Notes: generated from the sequence alone by a model not told the origin. Positions 48,752 to 58,584 are shown, numbered from the stretch's first letter. The stretch is DNA of 64,000 nt from Oscillospiraceae bacterium (GCA_021199355.1 JAJQIF010000009.1:124001-188000), one strand, 5' to 3'. Program-made: numbers and translations.

Positions 48752-49639
48752 ATGGATAAATATACAATCAAGCGGGTTGCCGTCTGCATGATATGTCTTG
48801 TTGTGATGGCATCCTGCATCTGCATAAGGTCGCGTAGCGCCTCGTCACAGGCAAGCTCAGACGTTTTGTCGGCATCCGTCCGTTCCGAGCCCCAGATAGC
48901 GGCAAGGGCGGCGGTGGTTGTCGAGTATGAAACCGGCAGGGTTCTCTATGAGAAAAACGCCGATCTTGAGCTCCCGATGGCAAGCACGACGAAGATAATG
49001 ACAACCCTTCTGACGCTCGAATCGGGCGACATCGACGATTGGTTCACGGTCGACAGCGAGGCAATCAAGGTTGAGGGCTCGTCGATGGGGTTAAGTGAGG
49101 GCAAGATAGTCACAAAGAGGATACTCTCGTATGGCATGATGCTTCCGAGCGGCAACGATGCAGCAAATGCAGCCGCAGTGGCGGTTGCGGGGAGCATTGA
49201 AGACTTTGTCGACCTTATGAACGAAAAAGCCGAAAACTTCGGGTTGACGAATACCCACTTTGTCACGCCATCGGGACTTGACGACTATACCGACGAGCAC
49301 TATTCGACTGCTCTCGACATGGCGAATCTGACGAGGCTTGCTCTTTCGAACGAAACATTCAGAGAAATCTGCGGGACGAAATCCATCTGCCTCGAGTTCG
49401 GCGACGGTGAGAGCTTCTGGCTTTCAAATTCGAATAAGCTCCTGAGCTCCTGTGACGGCGTTATAGGTGTGAAGACAGGCTTTACCGATAAGGCGGGAAG
49501 ATGCCTTGTTTCCGCATGCGAGCGTGACGGAGTAACGCTTATTTGTGTGACATTAAGCGACCCGAACGACTGGTACGACCACACAAACCTTTATGATTAC
49601 TGCTTCTCGATGGTAGGAGCAGTAACGCATATCGGCTGA
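48752..49639 (+). CDS. dacF: D-alanyl-D-alanine carboxypeptidase
   Basis: MASTTKIMTTLLTLE; SGNDAANAAAVAVAGS; GVKTGFTDKAGRCLVSA. Confidence 0.92.
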   Translation: MDKYTIKRVAVCMICLVVMASCICIRSRSASSQASSDVLSASVRSEPQIAARAAVVVEYETGRVLYEKNADLELPMASTTKIMTTLLTLESGDIDDWFTVDSEAIKVEGSSMGLSEGKIVTKRILSYGMMLPSGNDAANAAAVAVAGSIEDFVDLMNEKAENFGLTNTHFVTPSGLDDYTDEHYSTALDMANLTRLALSNETFREICGTKSICLEFGDGESFWLSNSNKLLSSCDGVIGVKTGFTDKAGRCLVSACERDGVTLICVTLSDPNDWYDHTNLYDYCFSMVGAVTHIG

Positions 49640-49666
49640 AATATACAAAAATATGACGGTGATATA

Positions 49667-50440
49667 ATGACGGAAAGAATACAGAAAATCATCTCCGACT
49701 GCGGAGTCACCTCCCGAAGGAAAGCAGAGGCAATGATTTCCGAGGGCAGAGTCAAGGTGAACGGCAGACCCTGCAAGCTTGGCGACAAAGCAGACCCTAA
49801 AAAGGATATAATCAGCATAGACGGCATAAATCTTCCAACAGACGAGAAGAAAAATAACGTCTATATCATGCTGAATAAGCCCCGAGGATACGTCACGACG
49901 ATGAGCGACGACAGGGGCAGAAGATGCGTAACGGAGCTTCTTGAGGGTGTTGAAGAAAGAGTATATCCCATCGGCAGGCTTGACATGAATTCCGAAGGGC
50001 TTCTTCTTTTCACAAACGACGGTGCAATGGCAAACGCCATCATGCACCCGAGCTGTCACATCTCAAAGACATATCGGGTAACGGTCAGACCGGACATCAC
50101 CGAGGAACAGCTTGTCGAGCTCTCCGAGGGCGTAGTCCTCGATGACGGCAAGAAAACTCTTCCCGCGACAGTTCTCGTTCTCACAAAGGAAGAGGGCAGG
50201 GTGGTTCTCCAGATAACCATCCGTGAGGGCAGAAACCGCCAGATAAGGCGCATGTGCAACGCCGTCGGGCTCGAGGTCGCAAGACTCAAGAGAACCGCTG
50301 TCGGACCTATAAAGCTTGGAATGCTGAAGCCGGGCGACTATCGGGAGTTGACACCGGCAGAGCTTACGGCATTAAGAAATGCTATTCAAAAGGGAAGCAC
50401 GTCTTCCCAAAATAATAAATATCGAGGCAAGAGAAAATGA
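49667..50440 (+). CDS. rluB: Ribosomal large subunit pseudouridine synthase B-type
   Basis: S4 domain RIQKIISDCGVTSRRKAEAMI; YPIGRLDMNSEGLLLFTNDG. Confidence 0.93.
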   Translation: MTERIQKIISDCGVTSRRKAEAMISEGRVKVNGRPCKLGDKADPKKDIISIDGINLPTDEKKNNVYIMLNKPRGYVTTMSDDRGRRCVTELLEGVEERVYPIGRLDMNSEGLLLFTNDGAMANAIMHPSCHISKTYRVTVRPDITEEQLVELSEGVVLDDGKKTLPATVLVLTKEEGRVVLQITIREGRNRQIRRMCNAVGLEVARLKRTAVGPIKLGMLKPGDYRELTPAELTALRNAIQKGSTSSQNNKYRGKRK

Positions 50441-51891
50441 ACAACGTAAATTACACAATGCTTTTTGACTACTACGAGCTGACAATGGGCAACGGCTACT
50501 TCGAAAAAGGGCTGATGGACAGGGTCTGCTATTTCGACCTCTTCTACAGAAGAGTTCCCGGCGACGGCGGCTATGTTATCGCGGCTGGACTCGAGCAGGC
50601 AATCGACTACATAAAGAACCTGCACTTTGACGATAAGGATATCGAATATCTCAGATCCAAGAACCAGTTTTCCGAAGACTTTTTGGAGTACTTGAAGAGC
50701 TTCAAGTTCACCGGCGATGTCTGGGCGGTTCCCGAGGGCACAGTGGTCTTCCCGAACGAGCCGATAATGACAATCAGGGCTCCCGCAATTCAGGCTCAGC
50801 TTCTTGAGACGTTTTTGCTCCTCACAATCAACCACCAGTCGCTCATCGCCACCAAGGCTAACAGAATCGTCCGTGCCGCCGAGGGCAGAGTAATCGCCGA
50901 GTTCGGTTCACGCCGTGCCCACGGTCCCGATGCGGCAGTTCTCGGAGCAAGAGCCGCTTATATCGGCGGAGCGGCGGCAACGGCATGCGCTCTTACGGAC
51001 GAAGAGTTCGGCGTCCCGGCAACCGGAACCATGGCTCACTCGTGGGTTCAGATGTTTGACACCGAGTACGAAGCCTTCAAGGCTTATTGCGAGGTCTATC
51101 CCGACAACGCAACGCTTCTTGTAGATACCTATAACGTCCTCAAGAGCGGCGTTCCGAACGCAATCAAGGCTTTCGACGAGGTTCTCAAGCCCCTTGGCAA
51201 GCGTCCCAAGGGCATAAGAATCGACTCGGGAGATATAACCTATCTTTCCCAGAAGGCGAGAAAGATGCTCGACGATGCCGGATATCCCGACTGCAAGATT
51301 ACAGCTTCGAACTCCCTCGATGAGTATCTCATCCGTGATATGCTTTTGCAGGGGGCGAAGGTCGATTCCTTTGGTGTTGGCGAAAGGCTCATCACCTCGA
51401 AGCCCTCGTCCGTCCTTGACGGCGTATATAAGCTCGTCGCATTTGAAGACGAGAACGGCAACGTCATCCCGAAGATAAAGATTTCCGAAAACGTCCAGAA
51501 GATTACGACTCCTCACTTCAAGAAGCTTTATCGCCTCTATGACAACGAAAACGGTAAGGCGATTGCGGACTATCTCTGCCTGCATGACGAAGCGGTCAAC
51601 GACATGGAGCCGCTCGAAATCTTCGACCCCGACTATACATGGAAGCGCAGAACTCTTGAGAACTACACTGCCCGTGAGCTTCTTGTGCCAATCTTCAAGA
51701 ATGGTGAGTGCGTTTACAACATGCCGACTTTAAGCGAGAGCAGGAACCACTGCATCCGCGAAATCGCCACAATGTGGGATTCCGTTCTCAGGTTTGAAAA
51801 CCCGCATGTACACTATGTCGACCTTTCGCAGAAGCTCTGGGATATCAAGCAGGAGCTTCTTAACGAGCACTCGCACCACTTCTCGAAATGA
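50437..51891 (+). CDS. pncB: Nicotinate phosphoribosyltransferase
   Basis: LFDYYELTMGNGYFEKGLMDRVCYFDLFYRRVPGDGGYVIAAGLEQ; GTMAHSWVQMF; IRIDSGDITYLS. Confidence 0.93.
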   Translation: MNNVNYTMLFDYYELTMGNGYFEKGLMDRVCYFDLFYRRVPGDGGYVIAAGLEQAIDYIKNLHFDDKDIEYLRSKNQFSEDFLEYLKSFKFTGDVWAVPEGTVVFPNEPIMTIRAPAIQAQLLETFLLLTINHQSLIATKANRIVRAAEGRVIAEFGSRRAHGPDAAVLGARAAYIGGAAATACALTDEEFGVPATGTMAHSWVQMFDTEYEAFKAYCEVYPDNATLLVDTYNVLKSGVPNAIKAFDEVLKPLGKRPKGIRIDSGDITYLSQKARKMLDDAGYPDCKITASNSLDEYLIRDMLLQGAKVDSFGVGERLITSKPSSVLDGVYKLVAFEDENGNVIPKIKISENVQKITTPHFKKLYRLYDNENGKAIADYLCLHDEAVNDMEPLEIFDPDYTWKRRTLENYTARELLVPIFKNGECVYNMPTLSESRNHCIREIATMWDSVLRFENPHVHYVDLSQKLWDIKQELLNEHSHHFSK

Positions 51892-52430
51892 GAAAGACAG
51901 CCTTCAACGTCGCATTCGGCGGGATAGTTTCGGCACTCTGCCTTGTACTTGAATTTTCGGTCGGATTTCTTCCGATATTTCTGTATGTTTTCCCGATGAT
52001 ATGCTCAATACTCATGTATATCCTCTATACCGAATGCGGCTTGAAAACGAGCCTTTGCGCCTATGTCGGGGTGTCTGTCCTTTCGCTGTTCATGTGCCCC
52101 GACAAGGAAGCGGCGATGATGTTCGTCATGTTCTTCGGCTACTATCCGATACTTCGGGTCTACATACAGAAGCTAAAGCCGAAGGTCCTGAAAACTCTTC
52201 TCAAGTTCGCGACCTTCAACGTCGCAATGATTCTTGCATATCTCATCATAATCTTCGTCTTCGGCATCACCAAAACGGACATGATGGGTGGGCTTTCGTG
52301 GTTCTGGATTCTGTTGTTGGCAGTAGGTAATGTTGTATTTGCGATGTTCGATATACTCCTTGACCGGCTTCTCTATATCTATGAGAAGAAGCTGAGGCAC
52401 AAGCTTTTCGGACACGGAAAACGGCGGTAG
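51888..52430 (+). CDS. Uncharacterised multi-TM protein, translationally coupled to pncB
   Basis: MRKTAFNVAFGGIVSALCLVLEFSVGFLPIFLYVFPMICSILMYIL; ATGA overlap with pncB stop. Confidence 0.7.
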   Translation: MRKTAFNVAFGGIVSALCLVLEFSVGFLPIFLYVFPMICSILMYILYTECGLKTSLCAYVGVSVLSLFMCPDKEAAMMFVMFFGYYPILRVYIQKLKPKVLKTLLKFATFNVAMILAYLIIIFVFGITKTDMMGGLSWFWILLLAVGNVVFAMFDILLDRLLYIYEKKLRHKLFGHGKRR

Positions 52431-52438
52431 GATTTTCT

Positions 52439-53143
52439 ATGAAAAACATCTTCCAAAACAAAAAGGCAATCAAAATCGCGGCTGTTGTCATACTCGTCAT
52501 AGTCATGGTGGGTCTGACAATAGCCGGAATTCCGCTTGTGAAATTGCTTTCAACCGACGAGGGCAGGGAAGCCCTTCAGGCTATAGTTGACAGCAACGTC
52601 GTCCTGGGCGTCATTGTTTACCTTCTTTTGCAGATGCTTCAGGTGGTCGTCGCCCTCATCCCGGGCGGAGTTATCCAGATCCTCGGCGGAGTTCTCTTCG
52701 GAAACTTCTGGGGAACGGTTCTCTGCTTCTTGGGAGTGTTCTTGGGTTCAGTTGTTGTATTCATGACTGTGAGAAAATTCGGCATGCCGGTGGTTGAAGC
52801 CTTCGTCGACGGCAAGGGCATCAAGCGGTTCGAATTCTTAAACGACGATAAGAAGCTTGAGGCGACCGTCTTTATCCTCTTCCTGATTCCGGGCATGCCC
52901 AAGGATGCCCTGACCTATATTGTGCCCCTCACGAAGATTAAGCCGTCCCGGTTCTTCTTCCTCTCGATGCTCGCAAGGACTCCTGCGATAATCCTCTCGA
53001 CTGTTTTCGGTGCAAGCCTTAGCGACGGCAACCTTATCGCGGCGATTATATTGTTCGCAGTTGTGGCGGTTCTGGGACTGGTGGGGATAATCTTCAAGGA
53101 CAAAATAATCGACAAGCTCAGGCGCAAAAAAGAAGACGTCTGA
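52439..53143 (+). CDS. TVP38/TMEM64 (DedA-like) family membrane protein
   Basis: VVALIPGGVIQILGGVLFGNFWGTVLCFLGVFLGSVVVF; LFLIPGMPKDALTYIVPLTKIKPSRFFFLSMLARTP. Confidence 0.88.
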   Translation: MKNIFQNKKAIKIAAVVILVIVMVGLTIAGIPLVKLLSTDEGREALQAIVDSNVVLGVIVYLLLQMLQVVVALIPGGVIQILGGVLFGNFWGTVLCFLGVFLGSVVVFMTVRKFGMPVVEAFVDGKGIKRFEFLNDDKKLEATVFILFLIPGMPKDALTYIVPLTKIKPSRFFFLSMLARTPAIILSTVFGASLSDGNLIAAIILFAVVAVLGLVGIIFKDKIIDKLRRKKEDV

Positions 53144-53169
53144 ATTTGAAAAAATCCCGAAGAAAACGC

Positions 53170-53198
53170 TTGACATTTGCCTTTTCTTATGCTATAAT
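53170..53198 (+). promoter_or_regulatory. SigA promoter of the tRNA operon
   Basis: TTGACA 53170-53175, 17 nt, TATAAT 53193-53198 with TG extension. Confidence 0.8.
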
Positions 53199-53242
53199 AT
53201 CGTTCGTTGCTGAGAAGTGAGCTTCCCGGCGACGGATAACCT

Positions 53243-53316
<74 letters not shown>

Positions 53317-53324
53317 TTTTTTAT

Positions 53325-53401
53325 GCGTCCTTAGCTCAGCTGGATAGAGCAACTGCCTTCTAAGCCGTAGGCCACAGGTTCGAATCCTGTAGGACGCGCC
53401 A
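53325..53401 (+). tRNA. tRNA-Arg(TCT)
   Basis: Cloverleaf GCGTCCT...AGGACGC, anticodon loop CTTCTAA, encoded CCA. Confidence 0.95.
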
Positions 53402-53407
53402 ACAATG

Positions 53408-53429
53408 AAACGCCGAAAGGCGTTTTTTT
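53408..53429 (+). terminator. Terminator of the tRNA operon
   Basis: AAACGCC-gaaa-GGCGTTTTTTT. Confidence 0.75.
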
Positions 53430-53570
53430 GTTGGCGCGTCCGTGGATGCGGCCATATAACTCCTCCATGTCAAACCATTTTGACACCGAAAAATCCCGAA
53501 AGTAAAGACAAATTGATAGAAAAAATCCCGAAAATCGCTTATAATAAGCCTATAGAAAGGGAGTGCTCGC

Positions 53571-54230
53571 ATGAACATCGGAACCAAAATCAAAAACGCA
53601 AGACTGGCGGCTGGGCTTACTCAGGAACAGGTGGCTGAAGCCCTTGGGGTCAGTCGGCAAACCGTCTCCAACTGGGAGAACGGAAAAACCTACCCCGACA
53701 TAATTAGTGTCGTCAAAATGAGTGACCTCTATCACGTCACCCTCGACCATCTTTTGAAGGATGAATCTCCCGTGACAGAATACCTCGAATACCTCGAAGA
53801 AAGCACCGACACCGTAAAAAGCAAGCGAAATATCGGTAAGCTGATAATCATCGCTACGTATCTCATAATATATGCAATAGCAATGATATTTTTCTGGTGT
53901 GTAGCAGATAGATCGGATGCTATGGGCTACTATCTGATTGTTATCGGTCTTGTCCTGCCAATCACCACTTTCGTGCTCTCGATTCTCATCGGCATAAACG
54001 ACTACTGGGGCAGATGGAAATGGCTGTCAGCAGTCATCTTCGGCGTGATGTACACCCTCGCCGAATACGCCACCTTCAAGCTCGCCAACACCATTGCTTT
54101 CGGCAGCTTCAATCTCCCGAACTTGACATTGTGGCTCATCGGTGCTATAATCTCCCTCGCCGGTCTCGGAATCGGGACTTTGGTCAAAAGACACATAAGA
54201 AAGAAGAGAATGAAATGCACGAACTCCTGA
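53571..54230 (+). CDS. XRE-family regulator with C-terminal transmembrane segments
   Basis: MNIGTKIKNARLAAGLTQEQVAEALGVSRQTVSNWENGKTYPDI, then four hydrophobic segments. Confidence 0.88.
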   Translation: MNIGTKIKNARLAAGLTQEQVAEALGVSRQTVSNWENGKTYPDIISVVKMSDLYHVTLDHLLKDESPVTEYLEYLEESTDTVKSKRNIGKLIIIATYLIIYAIAMIFFWCVADRSDAMGYYLIVIGLVLPITTFVLSILIGINDYWGRWKWLSAVIFGVMYTLAEYATFKLANTIAFGSFNLPNLTLWLIGAIISLAGLGIGTLVKRHIRKKRMKCTNS

Positions 54231-54742
54231 ATATCGAGCTCCGGGACACCGAGTGGGAATACACCTACACCGACCACGACAGAAATATTGCCCGGGCAAT
54301 AGTCTTTGACGATGAGGGCAAATTCTATTTCGTAAACACGCATCGTGACGATGCCTTTGGTAAGTGCTCCTATATAGAAACCTCCGGCGGAGGAGTGGAG
54401 CTGGGAGAAGACCTCGAAGAGGCAATCAAGCGCGAGCTTAGCGAAGAGCTCGGCGTGACAGTAGAGATAATCTGCAAGCTCGGAGTGGTCAGCGACTACT
54501 ATAACCTCATCCACCGCCACAATATCAATAACTACTTTCTGTGCAAAATAACCTCCTTCGGTGAAAAGCACCTCATGCCCGACGAAATAAACGATTTTCA
54601 TCTCACCACCGCAAAGCTTACATATGACGAAGCAGTTGCCGAATATGAGAAAGCCGAAGAGCACAAGCTCGGAAGACTTGTCTCCGCAAGGGAACTCCCG
54701 ATTCTCAGGTATGCCAAAGAAATAATGGACGAATTATCATAA
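54215..54742 (+). CDS. NUDIX domain hydrolase
   Basis: GGGVELGEDLEEAIKRELSEELGV; start 54215, not 54014. Confidence 0.9.
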   Translation: MHELLNIELRDTEWEYTYTDHDRNIARAIVFDDEGKFYFVNTHRDDAFGKCSYIETSGGGVELGEDLEEAIKRELSEELGVTVEIICKLGVVSDYYNLIHRHNINNYFLCKITSFGEKHLMPDEINDFHLTTAKLTYDEAVAEYEKAEEHKLGRLVSARELPILRYAKEIMDELS

Positions 54743-54746
54743 AAAA

Positions 54747-54778
54747 TCAGCCGGCACAAACCGGCTGATTTGTTTTAT
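54747..54778. terminator. Bidirectional terminator between NUDIX and M16 genes
   Basis: AATCAGCCGG-cacaaa-CCGGCTGATTTGTTTT. Confidence 0.75.
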
Positions 54779-54784
54779 GTGGGA

Positions 54785-57655
54785 TTAAAGGGTTTCGACG
54801 CTGTCGAGCTCTTCACATTCGTCAAGCTGTTTCTTCGAGCCGACGATACAGATGCCGCCGTCGCAGATGACCTTGTCGATGTTGTATGAAAGCTCCGTTA
54901 GCTTCTCGGGTGTTGCACCGATGAGCTCGTGGTACTTCTCATTGACGCGCTCGGGAGTGATGCCCGTGAAGTATCTGTTGTCGGAGATAACGCCCTTCAT
55001 GCTCGGAGTGGTGAGCTGGAACATGTCCGAAACACTGCCGATGATGAAGCCGGTGAGGTCGTCGTTATTCTTGAGGAAATCTCTTAAGAACTCACCGCTC
55101 TTCTTGAAGTAGCCAAGCGAACGGTTTGCACTCGGGTCACGATAGGAGTGGCAGGTTATATATCCCGAATCCCTTACGACGAAGCCGGTGCCATAGGCGC
55201 CGCCCTGAACTCTGATGACGTTCCAGAGGTAGCCATATGTCAGGATTCTTGCCGCAACGCTGTATTCTCCGGTGACCTTCTCGCCGAGAGCCGCGACACT
55301 GCTTCCCATAGCCGCAAAGGCGATTTCAGTGGGAACCGCAATGCCCTCTTTCTTGACGCCAAACGGCTTGAGGTCTGCCTTACTTGCGGACTTTCCGACA
55401 GCGGGGAGGGTGGAGCTGACGCAGTCAACAACCGTCTCAGCGGCTTTTGCCATCTCTCCGGTGATGCTTACAATAGCTCTGTCGGAGCCGAGAACTTTGT
55501 TCTTGACGCTTCCAAGAGCAGAGAGAAGTGACTTGCTTTCGCTTTCAAACTCGCCGAGGGTCTTGTAGTAGCTGATGCCGGAGGTGTACTCACCGACAAC
55601 GCCTGCGGGCGAAATCTGGGCATTGACTCTGCCCAGAGCCGCCGAGTTTCCTCTCATAAGAATGCTCTGGAAGACGTCTGTCTTCTCCTGCCTGAGAATC
55701 TCCATAACGGAGGTCTCACTATCGAGCTTGGTTTCCGAAAGAATCTCGCAGACGAGCTTCGTAGCGTCTTCGAGCTTGGTCTCAAGAGCCGAGAAGGAAA
55801 CGACAAACTTGACGTCATAATTGTCAGCAGACGGATAAGCCGAAACCTTCGCACCGAAGCTTCCGCAATAGAAGTTGAGAAGCGTCTGGAGCTTTTCGGC
55901 TGAGTGCGACTTGGTGTCGAGCTTTCCGAGTAACGAGCAAAGAAGCGAAGCCGCAGAGAGCTCTTTTTCACTCAGGTCGGTAGCGTCGAAATAGAGATTT
56001 GTATAGACGATTCCGGAAGTATTCAGCTTGTGCAGGAGCACCTTCATGCCGCCGATTTCAGCCTCTTCCATCGGGAACTTCTCCGGCTCATCGGGGAGAT
56101 CCGAGAGCTTGAGCATCGGGAGCGTTGCCAGATTCTCGGGAGTATCCTCGCGGTGTTGCCATGCCTCAAGCTTCTTCTGCTTTTCGATAAGAGCCTCACG
56201 CTCTTCGGAAGTCCATGATTTTTCTTCTCTCTTAAGCCTTGCCTGTTCCTTTTCAGCGGTTGTTTCGGCATAGGTATGCGAGGGCTTAAGGACAACTTTG
56301 CAGGTGTGCTTGTTGTCAAGAAGAACGTCTCGGATGAGCTGTTCGAAGTAGCCTTCGTCAGCCTTCTTCTTCAGATTCTCGAACATGTCGCCGACAACAA
56401 GCTTGGTTGCCGGGTCGCCGCCATAGAGCCAGGTGCCAAGAGCGGTGAGCCCGAATACAAGACCCTTCGGTCCGTAGTTCTTCTCACGGAGCTTGAATTC
56501 AAGGTTCGCCATCGAGGACTCAAGCTGTTCGCGGTCAACGCCGTTATCGGCAATACCGGTAAGAGTGTCACGGACGAGCTTCTCGACCTTGTCTTTATTC
56601 TCATCCTTAAGATTTCTTATTTCAATAACTGCATAAGGCTGTAAAATTCCGTCGGAGATTCTGAATATAACGTCCTCGGCAAGACCTTCCGAGAGAATCG
56701 CTCTGCTCAAGGGCGAGTGGTTTGTTCCCGCAAGAACTTCCGCCAGAACATCCATAGCGATGAGCTTCTCGTACTCGTCGTAGGTTCCGATAACGTTGCC
56801 ATAGGCAAGCCTTGTGTGACCTTCGAGCTCTTCGGAGGGTGAAAGGCCATACACATACTCGAGAACGCCGCCGTCAATCGGCTTCTGCATATCTATCGGC
56901 GGAATCTCTGGAGCGGCATCGTAGTGACTGAGATACTCGTCGTCGATGATGCCGAGTGTAGTGTCGATGTCAACACTTCCGTCGATGAAGATATAGGAAT
57001 TCGACGGGTCATAATACTTCTTGTGGTTTGCGATGAACATCTCATAAGTGAGGTCGGGGATGCTCGCCGGTGCGCCGCCCGAATTATGCTTGTAGCAGTT
57101 GTCGGGGAAGAGCCCCTGCATGACAGCTTCTTCAAGAATGTCGTCCGGGTCGGAGGTTGCGCCCTTCATCTCGTTGAAGACAACACCCTTGTAGCTGACG
57201 GTGCCGTCCTCGGCAAATTCGTGGTGCCAGCCCTCCTGATAGAAAATCTCCGGCTTGGAATAAATAAGCGGATGGAAAACGGCATCGAGGTAAACCCTCA
57301 TAAGGTTTATGAAGTCCTGATTGTTCTTACTCGAAACGGGATAAACCGTCTTGTCGGGATAGGTCATGGCGTTGAGGAAGGTGTTCATCGAGTTTTTAAG
57401 AAGCTCGACAAACGGCTCCTTGACGGGGTAACGGTCGGAACCGTTAAGAACCGAGTGCTCAAGAATGTGGAACACACCGGTGTCGTTCTCCGGCAGGGTC
57501 TTGAATGCGATGCCAAAGGTCTTGTTGTCGTCCTCGCGCTCAATCCAGATAAGTCGTGCGCCCGACTTAACGTGCTTCATTTCGTGGAGCTTCGCGTCGA
57601 TTTCGGAGAGCTCTCTGACTCTCGTTTCGGCAAAGCCGTGGAATAATTCTGACAT
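54785..57655 (-). CDS. Insulinase family (M16C, falcilysin/PreP-like) metalloprotease
   Basis: FHILEHSVLNGSDRYPVKEPFVELLKNSMNTFLNAMTYPDKTVYPVSSKNNQDFINLMRVYLDAVFHP (HxxEH). Confidence 0.93.
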   Translation of the reverse strand: MSELFHGFAETRVRELSEIDAKLHEMKHVKSGARLIWIEREDDNKTFGIAFKTLPENDTGVFHILEHSVLNGSDRYPVKEPFVELLKNSMNTFLNAMTYPDKTVYPVSSKNNQDFINLMRVYLDAVFHPLIYSKPEIFYQEGWHHEFAEDGTVSYKGVVFNEMKGATSDPDDILEEAVMQGLFPDNCYKHNSGGAPASIPDLTYEMFIANHKKYYDPSNSYIFIDGSVDIDTTLGIIDDEYLSHYDAAPEIPPIDMQKPIDGGVLEYVYGLSPSEELEGHTRLAYGNVIGTYDEYEKLIAMDVLAEVLAGTNHSPLSRAILSEGLAEDVIFRISDGILQPYAVIEIRNLKDENKDKVEKLVRDTLTGIADNGVDREQLESSMANLEFKLREKNYGPKGLVFGLTALGTWLYGGDPATKLVVGDMFENLKKKADEGYFEQLIRDVLLDNKHTCKVVLKPSHTYAETTAEKEQARLKREEKSWTSEEREALIEKQKKLEAWQHREDTPENLATLPMLKLSDLPDEPEKFPMEEAEIGGMKVLLHKLNTSGIVYTNLYFDATDLSEKELSAASLLCSLLGKLDTKSHSAEKLQTLLNFYCGSFGAKVSAYPSADNYDVKFVVSFSALETKLEDATKLVCEILSETKLDSETSVMEILRQEKTDVFQSILMRGNSAALGRVNAQISPAGVVGEYTSGISYYKTLGEFESESKSLLSALGSVKNKVLGSDRAIVSITGEMAKAAETVVDCVSSTLPAVGKSASKADLKPFGVKKEGIAVPTEIAFAAMGSSVAALGEKVTGEYSVAARILTYGYLWNVIRVQGGAYGTGFVVRDSGYITCHSYRDPSANRSLGYFKKSGEFLRDFLKNNDDLTGFIIGSVSDMFQLTTPSMKGVISDNRYFTGITPERVNEKYHELIGATPEKLTELSYNIDKVICDGGICIVGSKKQLDECEELDSVETL

Positions 57656-57673
57656 TTATTAACCTCCTATATG

Positions 57674-57715
57674 TAATCGTTATTGTAGGCTTTAAAAATT
57701 TACCAATAACGATTA
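57674..57715 (-). promoter_or_regulatory. 12-bp perfect inverted repeat in promoter/5'UTR of the M16 gene
   Basis: TAATCGTTATTG (57674-57685) / CAATAACGATTA (57704-57715). Confidence 0.6.
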
Positions 57716-57833
57716 TACACCTTTTCGTGTCTAAAAGCAAGCCGCGGCGGTCAAATAATTCGATTTTACAGTGGAAACTTGCGCTGATTTGTGCTATACT
57801 GTATTTAATTTCAATGCGAAAGGGGACAGGCAA

Positions 57834-58580
57834 GTGACAGAATCGGAAAAAGAAAGATTTGCGAAGCTTCTTGAGCGCCCCAAAGAAGAGCTTTTAATAT
57901 CCGCAGGTGTCGGGACTCTTTCCGAAAAGTATCTCCACGCGGTCCTGAAATATTATCATGAGCCCGACCCCGACTATCACGAGGTGGGTATCGGCAAATT
58001 CACTGCAGACATCTGCCGCGACAAGGACATAATCGAAATCCAGACCCGGGCTCTGAAACGCCTTCGGGAAAAGCTTGAGTATTACATATCCGAGGGCTAC
58101 TATACCACCGTCGTCTATCCGATTCCGCATAAAAAGTGGATTTCGTGGCTCGACCCGAAAACCGGTGAGCTCACCCCGAAACGCCGCTCTCCGAAAACCG
58201 GCACGGCTTTTGATTGCATCTATGAGCTCTATAACATAAAAGACTATCTCTCGAGCGGCAAGGTGCAGGTAATTCTCGAGCTGATAGACGTCTGGGACAT
58301 CAAGAACCAAGATGGCTACGGCAAGGGAAAGAAGCACCGCGCCACCCGCAACGACCGTATGCCGCTCGAGCTCTATGACGAGATTTTTTTAAGCGAGCCC
58401 ACAGACTACCGCATTTTCCTTCCCGAAGCCCTGCCTGATACATTCACCCGCAAGGACTATTCAAAGCTTACGAGGCTTGACGGCGTGGTGCTTTACGGAG
58501 CACTCAAGATACTTGAAGAGATGGGGCTCATCAATTTCGAAGGCAAAGAGGGCAAAAAGTTTATCTATACGAAGGGATGA
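57834..58580 (+). CDS. Uncharacterised protein; possible PD-(D/E)XK-like N-terminal domain
   Basis: VGIGKFTADICRDKDIIEIQTRALKRLREKLEYYISEGYYTTVVYPIPHKKWISW; GTG start. Confidence 0.6.
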   Translation: MTESEKERFAKLLERPKEELLISAGVGTLSEKYLHAVLKYYHEPDPDYHEVGIGKFTADICRDKDIIEIQTRALKRLREKLEYYISEGYYTTVVYPIPHKKWISWLDPKTGELTPKRRSPKTGTAFDCIYELYNIKDYLSSGKVQVILELIDVWDIKNQDGYGKGKKHRATRNDRMPLELYDEIFLSEPTDYRIFLPEALPDTFTRKDYSKLTRLDGVVLYGALKILEEMGLINFEGKEGKKFIYTKG

Positions 58581-58584
58581 TAAC

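Noticed and set aside
53360-53593. 77-aa minus-strand ORF (..RVLQDSNLWPTA)
   Set aside because: Runs through the tRNA-Arg gene; the RVLQDSNLWP-type string is the known artefact of translating tRNA antisense.
54014-54214. 67-residue N-terminal extension of the NUDIX ORF
   Set aside because: Overlaps the XRE gene out of frame; the ATG at 54215 gives the normal NUDIX N-terminus.
56924-57646. 240-aa plus-strand ORF inside the M16C protease gene
   Set aside because: Antisense to a well-supported protease gene; no motif support.
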